Positions 1 to 9,140 of a stretch of 35,842 nucleotides of DNA are shown piece by piece. Every line of letters starts with the position of its first letter. The stretch's first letter is position 1. The notes under the pieces were generated by a model, which searched no databases, was not told the origin of the DNA, and saw nothing but the letters and a program-made list of their open reading frames with translations. The stretch is from assembly GCA_013115125.1 (NCBI GenBank), contig JABANN010000357.1, positions 1-35,842 of the forward strand, in the 5' to 3' direction. A program made the translations under genes and the position numbers. Source of the DNA: Perkinsus olseni. Its lineage: Eukaryota > Perkinsozoa > Perkinsida.

Positions 1-1140
1 GACGAAGATCGACCTAAGCTCGGAGTTGAGGTTTCGGCAACACCCGGGAATGAAGGATTTGTAACGCCCCTAGCGGGAAGTGGCGCTTCAAGCTTGGGCT
101 CTCAAGTACCGAAGAATCCGAATGCCATCGCCGCGAAGGTGTTCCTGCCAAAACTGAAGGATAGATTTCGGTTTCGGGAACATAACGAAATGGTTGGCAT
201 TGTCTTCTATGAGGCGGGGCTTGGTACTTCAGATAGTCAGGGTAACTTCACTGCGACGGTGCCTCAGACGATATTGGTAACCAAGTACCTACAGAGTCTT
301 GAGAGTGTCACCGAGGTGTATGAGCGTGCTATGGACGTCGCCCTACAGACCAAATATCGCTGGAGAGAGATGAGCGATATACTCAACCAGGCCTTTGGGG
401 ACCGGGTCGCGATGCGCACCGAAGTCGCGCGCCGACTCCGAGACCTGAGGTTCCGAGGATTTCAGCATGTCGACGACTTCACCCACCAGATCACCATCAT
501 CACCAACATGTGGATGGCGGTCTACTCGTCAGGGTTCAGTGAGTCGCGTTACCTCGTGGCTAGCTTCCTTGCCAAGTTACCGTCCGATACTCTGGAAGGG
601 GTGGTTAATGGCATCTTGCGGGAGGTTCCCAAGGAGGGTGCTCCGATCTGGGAGGATTATGTCCAGCTTCATAGTACGGCACCTGCTCCGAGATTAGCCC
701 CCTCTTTTGATCTGTGCGAATCGATTAGGTCTGCCTGTAAAGTTGCGGAGGTCACTCATCATCTGCAACCCAAACCATCAGCAGATAGGGTTCGTCAAGT
801 CTCGGATAATCAAGGAGCTTTCCGCCGTGGACCCACTATTACTGAGTGGGCTTCCAAATTTCCCGAAGGGTCGGTAGTGTACTTCCGCACTGATAAGCCG
901 GTCTCTCCAGAGGTTCTCCGCAAGACCTTCAACGGTCTGGGCGCCAGGGAGGTGCGCGCCCACGTTCATAAGCGTGGGCACCGGTTTGGTTTCGCGGCCC
1001 TCAACAACGGAGCCGAAGCTGCCAAGCTGATCCAGAACGGTGTGCCTGCGAGTTCTGATGGGGCGAACCAGGGTCTCCAGATCCGTACATTCGTCCCCGG
1101 AGGCACTCGCGGGAGGCTGCCTATGAAGTCGGGAAACTAA
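1..1140 (+). CDS. Gag-like protein, 5' partial, RRM-like C-terminus
   Basis: The frame is open from base 1, so the true start is outside the window. The first two thirds are helical, with a retro-Gag-like feel (RRLRDLRFRGFQHVDDF, then AVYSSGFSESRYL, then SFLAKLPSD). No CCHC zinc knuckle is visible. Instead the last 90 residues look like an RNA-recognition motif: an RNP2-like VVYFRTD strand, a helix SPEVLRKTFNGLG, an RNP1-like RGHRFGFAAL strand, a second helix AEAAKLIQNG and a closing strand LQIRTF. The pol region follows after about 100 bp in another frame, as is common in LTR elements. The family is not recognised by sequence, and the Gag role is inferred from position upstream of pol. Confidence 0.65.
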   Translation, partial: DEDRPKLGVEVSATPGNEGFVTPLAGSGASSLGSQVPKNPNAIAAKVFLPKLKDRFRFREHNEMVGIVFYEAGLGTSDSQGNFTATVPQTILVTKYLQSLESVTEVYERAMDVALQTKYRWREMSDILNQAFGDRVAMRTEVARRLRDLRFRGFQHVDDFTHQITIITNMWMAVYSSGFSESRYLVASFLAKLPSDTLEGVVNGILREVPKEGAPIWEDYVQLHSTAPAPRLAPSFDLCESIRSACKVAEVTHHLQPKPSADRVRQVSDNQGAFRRGPTITEWASKFPEGSVVYFRTDKPVSPEVLRKTFNGLGAREVRAHVHKRGHRFGFAALNNGAEAAKLIQNGVPASSDGANQGLQIRTFVPGGTRGRLPMKSGN

Positions 1141-1244
1141 TTGCGGTTCCATCTCCGAGAGGGGGTGGTGGGGCCACTACTACTAACGATCACTGTGGAC
1201 TGGTTGATCCATGTGACTACGTTTCTGTACCACTTCACTCTTCT

Positions 1245-4200
1245 TTGCATGATGATCAAACCCCTCATACTGCCAATTCCAGTGCAAGCTGTGATACTTG
1301 CTTTGATTCGTCCAAGAATTGTATTGATTCTTCATCTGTCTATGCATATGAGTATTCGAAATCGTCATCAAACCCCCAAGACCAGGTAGACCCAGATAGA
1401 CCTTTACAGGGCGCATTTTTGGATACTAGTAATGAATCCCCCTTAGTTGGTCCACCTTTCGACTCTGAAATAGATTGTGTGAATTATGGCTCATCAGGGC
1501 CCTTACCGGAAATCGTATTATCCGGATCTCTCGATAACCACAATGTTCAGCTCATTGTTGATTCTGGTGCCGGCTTCTCTTACATCTCTAGAGTAGATGG
1601 GGAGCGTATGAAGTTTACTCCTCGCAAAGCAAGCTCAATAGCCGTCAGAGTCGCCAATGGGGAGCAGGTTCAGGTTTCGGAGGTTCTCTGTGGACAGTTG
1701 TCTCTAAAAGACTCCAATGAGGAAGTCGTAACTTCCCCTCAGGCGTGTGAGATTCGCATCCTACCAATCTGTAGCAGTGTAGGCAGCTCACATGTGCCGT
1801 CTATCCTCTTAGGACGGGATCTTCAGCGGTCCTTCAAATTGGTTATCGATGGTGGCGAAAGAGTATTTTTATCCGGCGTCTGCATATTTGATGCTCAGAT
1901 ATCACGTACAGAACCGTCAGCATGTTCCTACGTGCACGATTATCTGCGATGCATCGAGCCGGCTCCATTACCTGACTTGAGGGTAGCCCAACCGTCGGCA
2001 GACTCGTTTGTCAACTTACCATGTCCCGCGAGTGCTACCCGTCCTCTCAAAGAGTTGTGTGAGAGTCTATGCACTGCTGTACCATTCGGCCCAGACGACC
2101 GAGGATATTCTTCTGAACTCCGATGCTTGCCAGAAGGCGAGGTACCTTTCCCTCCGGGACAACGGTATGTGTGGGCTATTTGCTCTCCGTCGTTACCTAA
2201 ATCCCTGTCCATTCGTCACTACGCCCATCGCCTGTATGAGAAGCTCTGTCCCGAAGCACGGACCTTACACAAAGAGCTGATTGAGGGATACGTTAGTCGC
2301 GGCCTGTGGAAGCCGACAGCAGACGTTCCCCCAGGCTATGCTGAGGGTGAAGTATTCATGGTGGGTGGTCCTGGTAGTGGTGCTACTTCAAGAACGGCAT
2401 GCAAAGGGCGCCTCGTATGCGACCTCAGGGAGACTAATGAGAACCTTCCGCCATCGAGCACATGTACCTTACCCGTTGTCACAATAATAGCCGCTCTGAG
2501 GGCAACTTGCCCTCCGCTAGTGGTCACCGCTGATGTGCACAGCGCTTTTTACATGCTACGGTTGTGCACTTCCTTCCATGCGTCTTCACACAATACTTCT
2601 GCCGATACCAGGGAGACCCGATCATCGTCATCGGTAGTGTCATCAGGCCATTGTCCTCATGACCACCATAAATGTCTCCCCGGCTTTGCATTACATTGCG
2701 GCGACGGAGGGAAGTATCTATCTCATCGGGTATGTTTTGGATGTTTATTTGGTCCCGAGTCGCTTGAATGCTCACTCGGACGACAAATCCAATCGTTTCG
2801 CACTTCACCTATCTGCAATTTGGTGTCAAGTGGGATAGCACACTTTGTCGATGACCTCTTGTTACATTTCGCAATCGAGGATGCATGTAAAATTGTATTC
2901 TTATTATCAGTATTATTATGCTATCTATCCCTGTGTGGATTTGCAATCTCTATTCTTAAATTTGCTATCCTAGTGCACCATTCCGTACACTCCCAGGCGG
3001 CGTCTCTACATACCTACGTCCGGGAGTCCATGCCGGTGCTGGGTGTTCTGCTCTCGTATGACCAGGAAGGACTCGTGGTGGATTGCAATCGTCGACCGGG
3101 GCTTGAGAAGGCCAAACGATTGTTAGAAGCTGAATGCTGGTCACGTCAGACAGTTTACCGCATTGGTGGCGCTCTGGGCGTAGATAAGGCGGGCTTACAT
3201 GCTGAGATCAAGCCGTTATGTGATGCTGCGCGAAGACTGTTCGGACGTATTCCGAGAAGTGTACCATGGACTACTATGTTGAGTGACGGAGATCTGACAC
3301 CGGCGCAACGAGAGTGTTGGCAACATATCCGTGAACAGATGTTGGCCTATATTGATGAGGGTCTAAAACATCCATGTCATCACGGCACCCCAATCCTATC
3401 GTCTGCGACACCCCGATGCTTGGTTCTACAAACGGATTCAAGTGGGTCTGGTGGTGGATACTACATTTATATTCTTCTTCCTTCGGGTGAAGAAGTCCCC
3501 TTGGTGACAGATAGTTGGATATGGTCTCCCCGACAAGCTCGGTATCATTCAAATCGTCGCGAACTCCTCAGTCTCTTTCGTGGAGTTGCCAGTACCGCAC
3601 GAATACTTCAACAACTACAGTCTACTCAATATCAGTCATGTAAGCCACTAGACAAATGGTTGAAGTTGGTTATAGAGTGTGATAATGCTGCTTCCGTTCG
3701 ATGGTGCCATACTACAGCTTCTACACTCAAGGTGACCGCGGTCGAGAGGGACGCCATTATTCGGTTGGTTGGGGCGCTTGGCACTCAACTTCACTCCATT
3801 AAGGCTTTGGTCCCTTATGAGATTCGCCACTTGCCGGGGATATCTAACACAAGGGCAGACGGGTTGAGCAGGGTTCTTGAAGCGCCCATTACTGGTTCCT
3901 CGGCGACCATTCACTCCTTGTTGCGGGCCGTCATTGCGGAGGAGACCACTTCCTCCGAAAAGCAGAAGAAGGGACTCTTCGAAACGGCCGAGGAGATGCA
4001 TGCCGAGGGCGAGCGCGATGCCGATACCGATTGGTGCTGTGATGGGTGCCCTGGGCATCTTCTGCCATCTCCAGAAACCAATGCTATTTATGAGGATGGT
4101 GTTCGTCTGGTGGAAGAGTGTCTTCCTTTTGTCACGCCCGAGATACAGACAACTGCATTCGTTGACAACTGCTGTTTAACCAGAGATGTATCTTCGGTGG

Positions 4201-5558
4201 ACTCTCCATCTCCGAGTTGCCCGCTGGTACGTCGTCTGAAAGAATGCAGCTGGGGGGCGGGGGGTATGTTCTATATGGTTGCGGTTATGCGGTGGTGCCT
4301 TAAAACTTGGAAGACCCTGTCCCAAGACCCTAACTCTACGGCCTCTATTGATTACCCTACGGTATGGGATCGTTCTGATCTGCTGGTGATCGTACGTAGT
4401 GATCAACACAATTACCCTAACGTACCTCCTTGTAGCGAGGTAGGTCGTGGTACGGGACCATATTTTCGAATTGATAGTGTTGTTCACCTTCGATCGGCAG
4501 GACCAACGGGGATTGTAGAGTATAAGCCTTATGTCTCACCGTATTTGCGAGATATTCTCCTCCGAGATATTCACCGTTCCAATGACCACTGCTCTCCTTC
4601 TTATGCTCGTTCCCAACTCCTTACAGGGTATTGCAGTACCCGGGTGACGATAGCTGCTAGACAGATTTGTAGAAAGCAGTGTTCTCTATGTATTCAGTTC
4701 GCTCGTAAGGCTAAATGGACTCTACCGGTCGGGGGGCCGATGTTCGATATTCGTACGCTCCTTACATCACCATCTTATCGGCCTTATGAGGCCATCGGTG
4801 TCGATTATGTCACTGTTGAGGGGATTAAAGTAGTAAGTTTTTGTTGCGTGGCAACACGCCATATGACTCTTATTTATACTCCCACTGAGTCGACGTCGGG
4901 CCTTATAATGGCGTTCCAGGAATTTATGATGCTCTGGGGGACTCCTCGCATAGTCCTGAGTGACCGAGCGTCGTACTTTAAGAGCGTTCTGTGGAATCAG
5001 TTCCTCAAAAGTCACAATATTCTATCCTGGTTGAACGCCTCTGTGGCTCCGTGGGAGGGATCGTACTATGAAAGACTGCATGGCATCGTAAGGACTATCT
5101 TAAGGCCGATGCTCTTGATACCTTATACTCGTCGGATGCTCCGTGAGTTTGATCCTCGCAGTGTCCAAGATGTTCGTTCGCTGCGGTTGCTGTTGTTAGA
5201 GGTATCTCTGCTGTTGAACACTCGCCCGCTCACTATTGATTGCGAGGACGGGGTTATCACTCCCGACTCTCTGGTACAAGGATATACTCGGTCTACGTCT
5301 AGTACCTCTTCACCGAGTCCCATTGTTGAGACGGGTGATGCTGTACCGCCAGCACCAGACTGTGTTGGTGCGGCGGCTGTACCTATAAGTCCTCCTGCTG
5401 CAGTCCTTCCTTCTAGAGGACCTGATACTGCTCCGCGTCGGGTGGCGGCTGTCCGTAGGGTGTTCCTGGATTACCACTTCCGCCGGTTGAAGGAGCGTAG
5501 TAACGCTCAGTTTCATTCTAACGGGCATTGGTTCTCCCGTGTTCATCCAAGCCGCTAA
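1245..5558 (+). CDS. pol: Retroelement Pol: protease, RT, RNase H, integrase (fossil)
   Basis: This single frame is 1437 codons long. Domains in order, with approximate residues: an aspartic protease with DSGAGFSYIS (about 106); RT with CKGRLVCDLRETN (about 390), VVTADVHSAF (about 427) and HFVDDLLLHF in place of YxDD (about 535); RNase H with LQTDSSGSGGG (about 727), VIECDNAASV and a terminal NTRADGLSR; an integrase HHCC zinc site (RDIHRSNDHC ... CRKQCSLC, about 1107-1150); and a DDE core with GVDYVTVEG, VLSDRASYF and SYYERLHG (about 1185-1275). Coding similarity to the small domain that follows BEL/Pao integrases continues to about 5724. The RT part is not convincing throughout, so the protein is probably not functional. 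Confidence 0.8.
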   Translation: MHDDQTPHTANSSASCDTCFDSSKNCIDSSSVYAYEYSKSSSNPQDQVDPDRPLQGAFLDTSNESPLVGPPFDSEIDCVNYGSSGPLPEIVLSGSLDNHNVQLIVDSGAGFSYISRVDGERMKFTPRKASSIAVRVANGEQVQVSEVLCGQLSLKDSNEEVVTSPQACEIRILPICSSVGSSHVPSILLGRDLQRSFKLVIDGGERVFLSGVCIFDAQISRTEPSACSYVHDYLRCIEPAPLPDLRVAQPSADSFVNLPCPASATRPLKELCESLCTAVPFGPDDRGYSSELRCLPEGEVPFPPGQRYVWAICSPSLPKSLSIRHYAHRLYEKLCPEARTLHKELIEGYVSRGLWKPTADVPPGYAEGEVFMVGGPGSGATSRTACKGRLVCDLRETNENLPPSSTCTLPVVTIIAALRATCPPLVVTADVHSAFYMLRLCTSFHASSHNTSADTRETRSSSSVVSSGHCPHDHHKCLPGFALHCGDGGKYLSHRVCFGCLFGPESLECSLGRQIQSFRTSPICNLVSSGIAHFVDDLLLHFAIEDACKIVFLLSVLLCYLSLCGFAISILKFAILVHHSVHSQAASLHTYVRESMPVLGVLLSYDQEGLVVDCNRRPGLEKAKRLLEAECWSRQTVYRIGGALGVDKAGLHAEIKPLCDAARRLFGRIPRSVPWTTMLSDGDLTPAQRECWQHIREQMLAYIDEGLKHPCHHGTPILSSATPRCLVLQTDSSGSGGGYYIYILLPSGEEVPLVTDSWIWSPRQARYHSNRRELLSLFRGVASTARILQQLQSTQYQSCKPLDKWLKLVIECDNAASVRWCHTTASTLKVTAVERDAIIRLVGALGTQLHSIKALVPYEIRHLPGISNTRADGLSRVLEAPITGSSATIHSLLRAVIAEETTSSEKQKKGLFETAEEMHAEGERDADTDWCCDGCPGHLLPSPETNAIYEDGVRLVEECLPFVTPEIQTTAFVDNCCLTRDVSSVDSPSPSCPLVRRLKECSWGAGGMFYMVAVMRWCLKTWKTLSQDPNSTASIDYPTVWDRSDLLVIVRSDQHNYPNVPPCSEVGRGTGPYFRIDSVVHLRSAGPTGIVEYKPYVSPYLRDILLRDIHRSNDHCSPSYARSQLLTGYCSTRVTIAARQICRKQCSLCIQFARKAKWTLPVGGPMFDIRTLLTSPSYRPYEAIGVDYVTVEGIKVVSFCCVATRHMTLIYTPTESTSGLIMAFQEFMMLWGTPRIVLSDRASYFKSVLWNQFLKSHNILSWLNASVAPWEGSYYERLHGIVRTILRPMLLIPYTRRMLREFDPRSVQDVRSLRLLLLEVSLLLNTRPLTIDCEDGVITPDSLVQGYTRSTSSTSSPSPIVETGDAVPPAPDCVGAAAVPISPPAAVLPSRGPDTAPRRVAAVRRVFLDYHFRRLKERSNAQFHSNGHWFSRVHPSR

Positions 5559-5786
5559 GTCCATTGTGCCAGCACGCATTTTGGAGGCCTACCCGGCGCG
5601 TGATGGGGTCGTTCGTCGATATAAGGTGAGATTCCTTCGGAGTGATCATGAAACAGTGATCAGTCATGCTAATATTGCTGCTGCTTCCCCGTGGGAATCC
5701 TTAGTTTCCGATGACGATCTGTGATTCGTTCCGGTCCTCTCTCTACTGATGTATTTCTCTTTATTTCTGTTATATAGCCTGACTGA

Positions 5787-5796
5787 TCAGGGGGGC
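5787..5796 (+). other. Candidate polypurine tract of the retroelement
   Basis: A G-run (CAGGGGGGC) about 65 bp after the end of pol-like coding. This is the expected place for a second-strand primer just before a 3' LTR. Without the 5' LTR the boundary cannot be tested here. Confidence 0.3.
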
Positions 5797-5938
5797 GTAT
5801 ATTGATGCTCGATCAGTTAGTTTGGTAGAGATTGTCTCCCTCTGTACATGCGTGCAGATGGTCTCCTGTGCTAGCGTGCTATTGTGCTAGCGTGGGATTA
5901 TTATGAGCCTTGAGTATTGAGCGTCGATAGCTGTTAAT

Positions 5939-5960
5939 TCCGTAGCCATCTTGGCTCAAG
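5939..5960 (+). other. Spliced-leader (SL) sequence copy
   Basis: The 22 bases read TCCGTAGCCATCTTGG followed by CTCAAG. They match the dinoflagellate/perkinsid spliced-leader exon, whose published form is DCCGTAGCCATTTTGG followed by CTCAAG, with one C for T in the middle; as I recall, that variant occurs in Perkinsus. The next bases are GTCTCAG, and an ATG follows 37 nt after the SL. That layout is like the 5' end of a mature trans-spliced mRNA copied back into DNA. A true SL RNA gene would show an Sm-type site and terminator downstream, and I see neither clearly. It lies about 215 bp past the retroelement coding region, perhaps inside its 3' LTR. Confidence 0.8.
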
Positions 5961-5997
5961 GTCTCAGTGTACGTTTGGTTGACGCATCTCTCCAGCT

Positions 5998-6333
5998 ATG
6001 TCGGGTCGTGTTGACTCCAGTAACCACCCAGAGGCATCGAACAGCAACACTGCTGGTGTGCAGCTTGCTTCGATCCCACGTGATTCTGAATGTCTAACCC
6101 CGGCACGAGTCGTCGTCGACTATAGTCAAGCATGCGATTCAGGAAATAGTGATCAAATGATCACCGATTGCGGAAGAGAATACTGGAAGGCTTGTATTAT
6201 GGGAGTTCATCAATCTTACGACCGTGAGACAGTCTCGTTGAGACATACGTTTCATCTACTGCGCCGAAGAGTACATCAGAGGGCTCGGGATTTGCTGCCG
6301 AATGCCCCCTTGATTCGAGAAACCCGGTGGTAA
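5998..6333 (+). CDS. Small ORF after the SL sequence, unrecognised (111 aa)
   Basis: The ATG is the first after the SL copy, and the frame stays open for 111 codons. The product is Ser/Asn-rich at the start and Arg-rich towards the end (RHTFHLLRRRVHQRARD). I recognise no domain. Its DNA from 6051 onward is the same repeat found at 12937-13323, where the sequence is decayed. It may belong to the retroelement's LTR or leader, or be the start of a retroposed mRNA. Weakly supported as a protein. Confidence 0.25.
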   Translation: MSGRVDSSNHPEASNSNTAGVQLASIPRDSECLTPARVVVDYSQACDSGNSDQMITDCGREYWKACIMGVHQSYDRETVSLRHTFHLLRRRVHQRARDLLPNAPLIRETRW

Positions 6334-6450
6334 CGGGACAGCCGCTAGCCGGTGAACGTGATATCGACAGCACCTCGTCATCAAGCGCACAGCTATTTTG
6401 ACGAGCAAAAAACTCAACGTTACAACTGGAGGCGAAAGAGCCTGCCGGCA
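6051..6450 (+). repeat. Dispersed repeat, copy A (about 400 bp)
   Basis: This copy aligns end to end with 12937-13323 on the same strand. Both start TGCTGGTGTGCA and share GTGATTCTGAATGTCTAA, GAGACAGTCT, GCCGCTAGCCGGTGAACG and CATCAAGCGCA, and similarity stops after GCCTGC(C/T)GGC. Identity is roughly 75-80% by eye with small gaps. Its position just after the retroelement suggests an LTR or LTR-adjacent segment, with the other copy a solo remnant. No terminal repeats of its own are obvious. Confidence 0.8.
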
Positions 6451-6531
6451 GCCGGCGACAACTGCGTCTTCCTCGTTTCAGATTTTCCGACACCCACAGA
6501 GAGAGTTAGCGGTCGCTCAAGGACCTCAACA

Positions 6532-6580
6532 CTGGCGCCGCTGAAGAATAAAGTTCGTATTCTTTGCTGTGCGGCGCCAG
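6532..6580. other. Two-tier hairpin (10-bp and 7-bp stems)
   Basis: The outer arms CTGGCGCCGC (6532-6541) and GCGGCGCCAG (6571-6580) pair perfectly. Inside, AAGAATA (6544-6550) pairs with TATTCTT (6558-6564) around the loop AAGTTCG. It lies about 250 bp upstream of the cofilin gene. Function is unknown. Confidence 0.75.
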
Positions 6581-6622
6581 CGCAAGATTCAGCCGCAGCG
6601 TTTCATCTTGTGATATGCTCCG

Positions 6623-6645
6623 AGAATTTCTAGCTTAGAAATTCT
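6623..6645. other. Palindrome with 10-bp arms
   Basis: AGAATTTCTA and TAGAAATTCT are separated by three bases, of which the outer two could form a G-T pair. AT-rich, and only 43 bp from the preceding hairpin. It could form a terminator-like or cruciform structure. Confidence 0.6.
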
Positions 6646-6810
6646 AAGCACGTGGGATATCGACTCTTGATCCGTTCCTTTGCGCATTCGTAAATGGTTA
6701 CAACACAGCAGGCTAATTTATGAGCTCCGTCGCTCAAACAAAATGCTATCTGGAGCTGTGGACCGGCCTTATCTTTACGCGCAGTATCACCTCAGACTTT
6801 CAGGTTGAGT

Positions 6811-6821
6811 CTTTTCTTCAG
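6811..6821 (+). promoter_or_regulatory. Likely SL trans-splice acceptor of the cofilin gene
   Basis: A pyrimidine-rich run ending in AG (CTTTTCTTCAG) sits 11 nt before the cofilin ATG. It has the form of a 3' splice site with no upstream coding exon, as expected for SL trans-splicing in Perkinsus. Confidence 0.5.
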
Positions 6822-6832
6822 TCTTCTTCGCC

Positions 6833-7445
6833 ATGACCGATACCGGTGTAGATGCTTCTTGCCTAGTAGCCTACAACAGCTTCAAGCAGAATCGTGACAA
6901 GAGGTGGTCTCAGGTTAGACTTTAGAGTCTCGATGTAGCCGACCTTTGTCAGGTACATCGTCTTCAGGGCCAATGATTATGATCAAGTCGTCGTAGCCTC
7001 CGAGGGTGGCAGGGATAAGACTTACACTGATTTTATGGACGTACCAAGAGGACTTGCCGATGCCGATACGATGCCTCTGCTCCGTCTCATTGTAGTCTAC
7101 GTTCTTGTTTGTAGGCCATCGCTGACGAGAGAGAGCCCGGCTATGGCGTTGTGGACTTCAAGCCCGAAGGGTCTGAGGAGGTACGTCGTGTCTACCTGCG
7201 CCTCTCCCGATTTCTTTGGATCAGGAGAAAACGTTGCTCCTTCTCTGGGTGCCTGATTCCTGTATTATGAAGAAGAGGATGCTGTAGGATGCTCTCTGTT
7301 CCCGACGATTTTCATCCCACCCGCCTTTAGGCTGGTGTCTCTGGAACAGACGATGCAGCGCTATTTTGAGGGAACTCACAGAGTAATCACTATTCGTGAT
7401 CTTAGTGAACTGGTTCCGGAGTCCGTCTCGAGACAATTGCAATAG
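6833..7445 (+). CDS. ADF/cofilin, actin-depolymerising factor (five exons)
   Basis: Exons 6833-6903, 6953-7040, 7115-7180, 7225-7283 and 7331-7445 join in phase through introns of 49, 74, 44 and 47 nt, all GT-AG, to give about 132 aa, a normal ADF/cofilin length. Family features: a short N-terminus DASCLVAYNSFKQNRDKR, then YIVFRANDY, TYTDFMDAI, a GYGVVDF strand, LLLLWVPDSCIMKKRM (the conserved W-x-P-D ... K-x-(K/R)-M actin-binding helix) and HRVITIRDLSEL near the end. The family severs and depolymerises actin filaments in the cytoplasm and nucleus. The ATG is the first after a pyrimidine-rich AG that probably receives the spliced leader. The gene looks intact. The exact exon 2 donor is the least certain junction. 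Confidence 0.85.
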
Positions 7446-7802
7446 TGTTAATATCTGTCACTCATCTACCATACACGATTGTTTCTACGTAAGAAACTTT
7501 TTGTGCTAATCTGCTACCACCATGATGTCCCCTTCGACAGTGCTCTATGATTCTCGCGATTGCAAGTGCATCTGTGTGAACGTCTTTTCATACGAATGGT
7601 GATTACCAACGCTTGTCCCTGAGAGTTGTGTGACAATGGTAGTGCCTGCACGAGCGCGAACCTAGCTTCTCCCGAGTGAGCCATCGATGGCCGCGTGTGC
7701 ATTCTAAGATCCCCGCAGCGACCTACCCCAGTCAACCTTAGTCACTCGTTGCGATCCAACAACTAACCTACATTCTGAATAATGCAATAAATTCGAGAGT
7801 GC

Positions 7803-7827
7803 ACTCAGTGGGTACTACCCACTGAGT
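7803..7827. other. Perfect palindrome, 12-bp arms, one-base centre
   Basis: ACTCAGTGGGTA and TACCCACTGAGT are separated only by C at 7815. A perfect 12-bp match at fixed spacing is not expected by chance in a window this size. Confidence 0.8.
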
Positions 7828-8286
7828 AGAGGGAGCAAACATCCTCCGGCAGTCTAAGACAGAATACACCCGAGTGCCCGGTCAACCACAGTACAACTGC
7901 AAACTCGTTAACTGTATGTTTCGCTCCGCAGGAGTTAGGCGCGGTTCGGCCGGTATTCCTTGGGCTGTCCAAACGTAAATGCCCAGGTTGGGCATTTATG
8001 GTTCGTGTCAGTTTTCTGACAAGTTGTCAGGAAATTCAGTGACTTGTCTACTACGACGGTTATCACAAGGGCTCTAAGACAAGTCGTAGCCCGCTCATCT
8101 ATAGTGTCCTCGGACCTTAGCGCTGCCACGTGAACCCTTCACTAGAGTTCTTACATCTTCGTGATGTGTCTGCATTTGCTGCTTCTGTTTACTCCGCTTG
8201 TAGTGTTTAGATACGTGAATAGTGTAATACGCACTTAATACGCAATAAATAAATGAATTTACTCTGTGCATGTTATGCCTGTGAGT

Positions 8287-8303
8287 GGCGCCAGCCTGGC
8301 GCC
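8287..8303. other. Palindrome GGCGCCAG-C-CTGGCGCC
   Basis: Eight-bp perfect arms around a single C, just before the exon-like piece at 8331. By length alone it is borderline for chance. Confidence 0.5.
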
Positions 8304-8330
8304 GCCTGGTGAGCCTCGTGGAAATCGAGT

Positions 8331-8753
8331 TATCTTGGTGGCATTCATGATGTGCACTGTCGCATCAGCCTTCCGCCGCTGTTGGGTCTATCAAGTGTAT
8401 CGGATGCCTTTTTCATGGATAAAAGTGAGGTTTTGTTGTTCGTCTACTTCCCGTACTACGATGATAACGGGTTTTTGGAGGGGCGACGGAGGAACTCCAG
8501 AGAATATTTTCCCATATCCTCCCCTTCCCTCATTAGCTAAACAAGATCAAAACGGCATTCAATGCAAGAATGACCGGAGGGAAGGAAATGCATCGACCTG
8601 ATCATAGACGTCGAGTTTGATCGTCCCGGTGGCATTCCACCGTCGGAGGAATGGGTCGAATCGTTCGTGCTTGGCAACACGAACAGATTTTTGAGATTAT
8701 TACGCGAGCACAAAAAAGATTTAAGAGAGTCGAAGAAAAGTCGCAGTATTTAA
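8331..8753 (+). CDS. Unrecognised protein, exon-like pieces
   Basis: Two stretches in the same frame look coding. The first, 8331 to about 8537, reads YLGGIHDVHCRISLPPLLGL then DAFFMDKSEVLLFVYFPYYD. The second, about 8586-8753, reads LIIDVEFDRPGGIPPSEEW then SFVLGNTNRFLRLLREHKK and ends in TAA. Stops between them imply an intron whose exact ends I could not fix. I recognise no family. The start codon is not assigned; upstream exons are likely. It may or may not belong with the exon-like piece at 9141-9420. Confidence 0.3.
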
Positions 8754-9140
8754 CCCTTCCATTATGCTCATCACGAAGTTCATGTTGACGGGAGATACTG
8801 TTAAGTTGAACGTGTTGAATTCCTCCGCTACGCAGATTGGCTCATCCATACGCATTCGATCGGAGCCATGTTCTGGAAGAGGCGCACACTGAAACTGCGG
8901 GGACTGGGGGAAGAAGACGAATATGGCACACCTGAAGAGGGTATCACGTGCCTCTGTTGAGGACAACAGGCAGGGAAACAACGCCGGCCCGTCTGCAGGC
9001 GTCCGTGGTCCGTGCTGGCGTCCCGTCGTCCGTGGTCTCCACAGGACCACTCCTCGTGACTGCCGTGCACAAATTACCACTCCAGAAGTTAGTATCGTAA
9101 CACAGCTAGAACTAGCATCATCAGCGGAAACCACTAGGTT
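8754..9140. other. No supported gene
   Basis: Both strands carry overlapping ORFs of similar length and neither shows a family motif or convincing splice sites. It may contain introns linking the exon-like pieces on either side. Confidence 0.3.

Larger units (their letters stand above)
1..5960 (+). mobile_element. BEL/Pao-like LTR retroelement, 5' end outside the window
   Basis: Gag-like and pol-like coding regions lie in the order gag, aspartic protease, reverse transcriptase, RNase H, integrase. The integrase region (WEGSYYERLHG, then LLNTRPLT and a TPDSL-type stretch) resembles BEL/Pao elements more than Ty3 or Copia. The 5' LTR, primer-binding site and start of gag lie before base 1. The 3' LTR cannot be delimited without its partner, so the end given is only a guess that includes the candidate polypurine tract and the SL sequence. 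Long stretches are still open, which suggests a fairly young copy, but part of the RT does not read like RT. I take it as a fossil with roughly two to four breaks. Superfamily assignment is by motif recognition only. Confidence 0.8.
7446..8330. other. Intergenic, no gene seen
   Basis: Downstream of cofilin I find no spliceable coding run. It holds AT-rich 3' flank, the palindrome at 7803-7827 and a GC-rich palindrome at 8287-8303. ORFs on either strand here have no family features. Confidence 0.5.
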
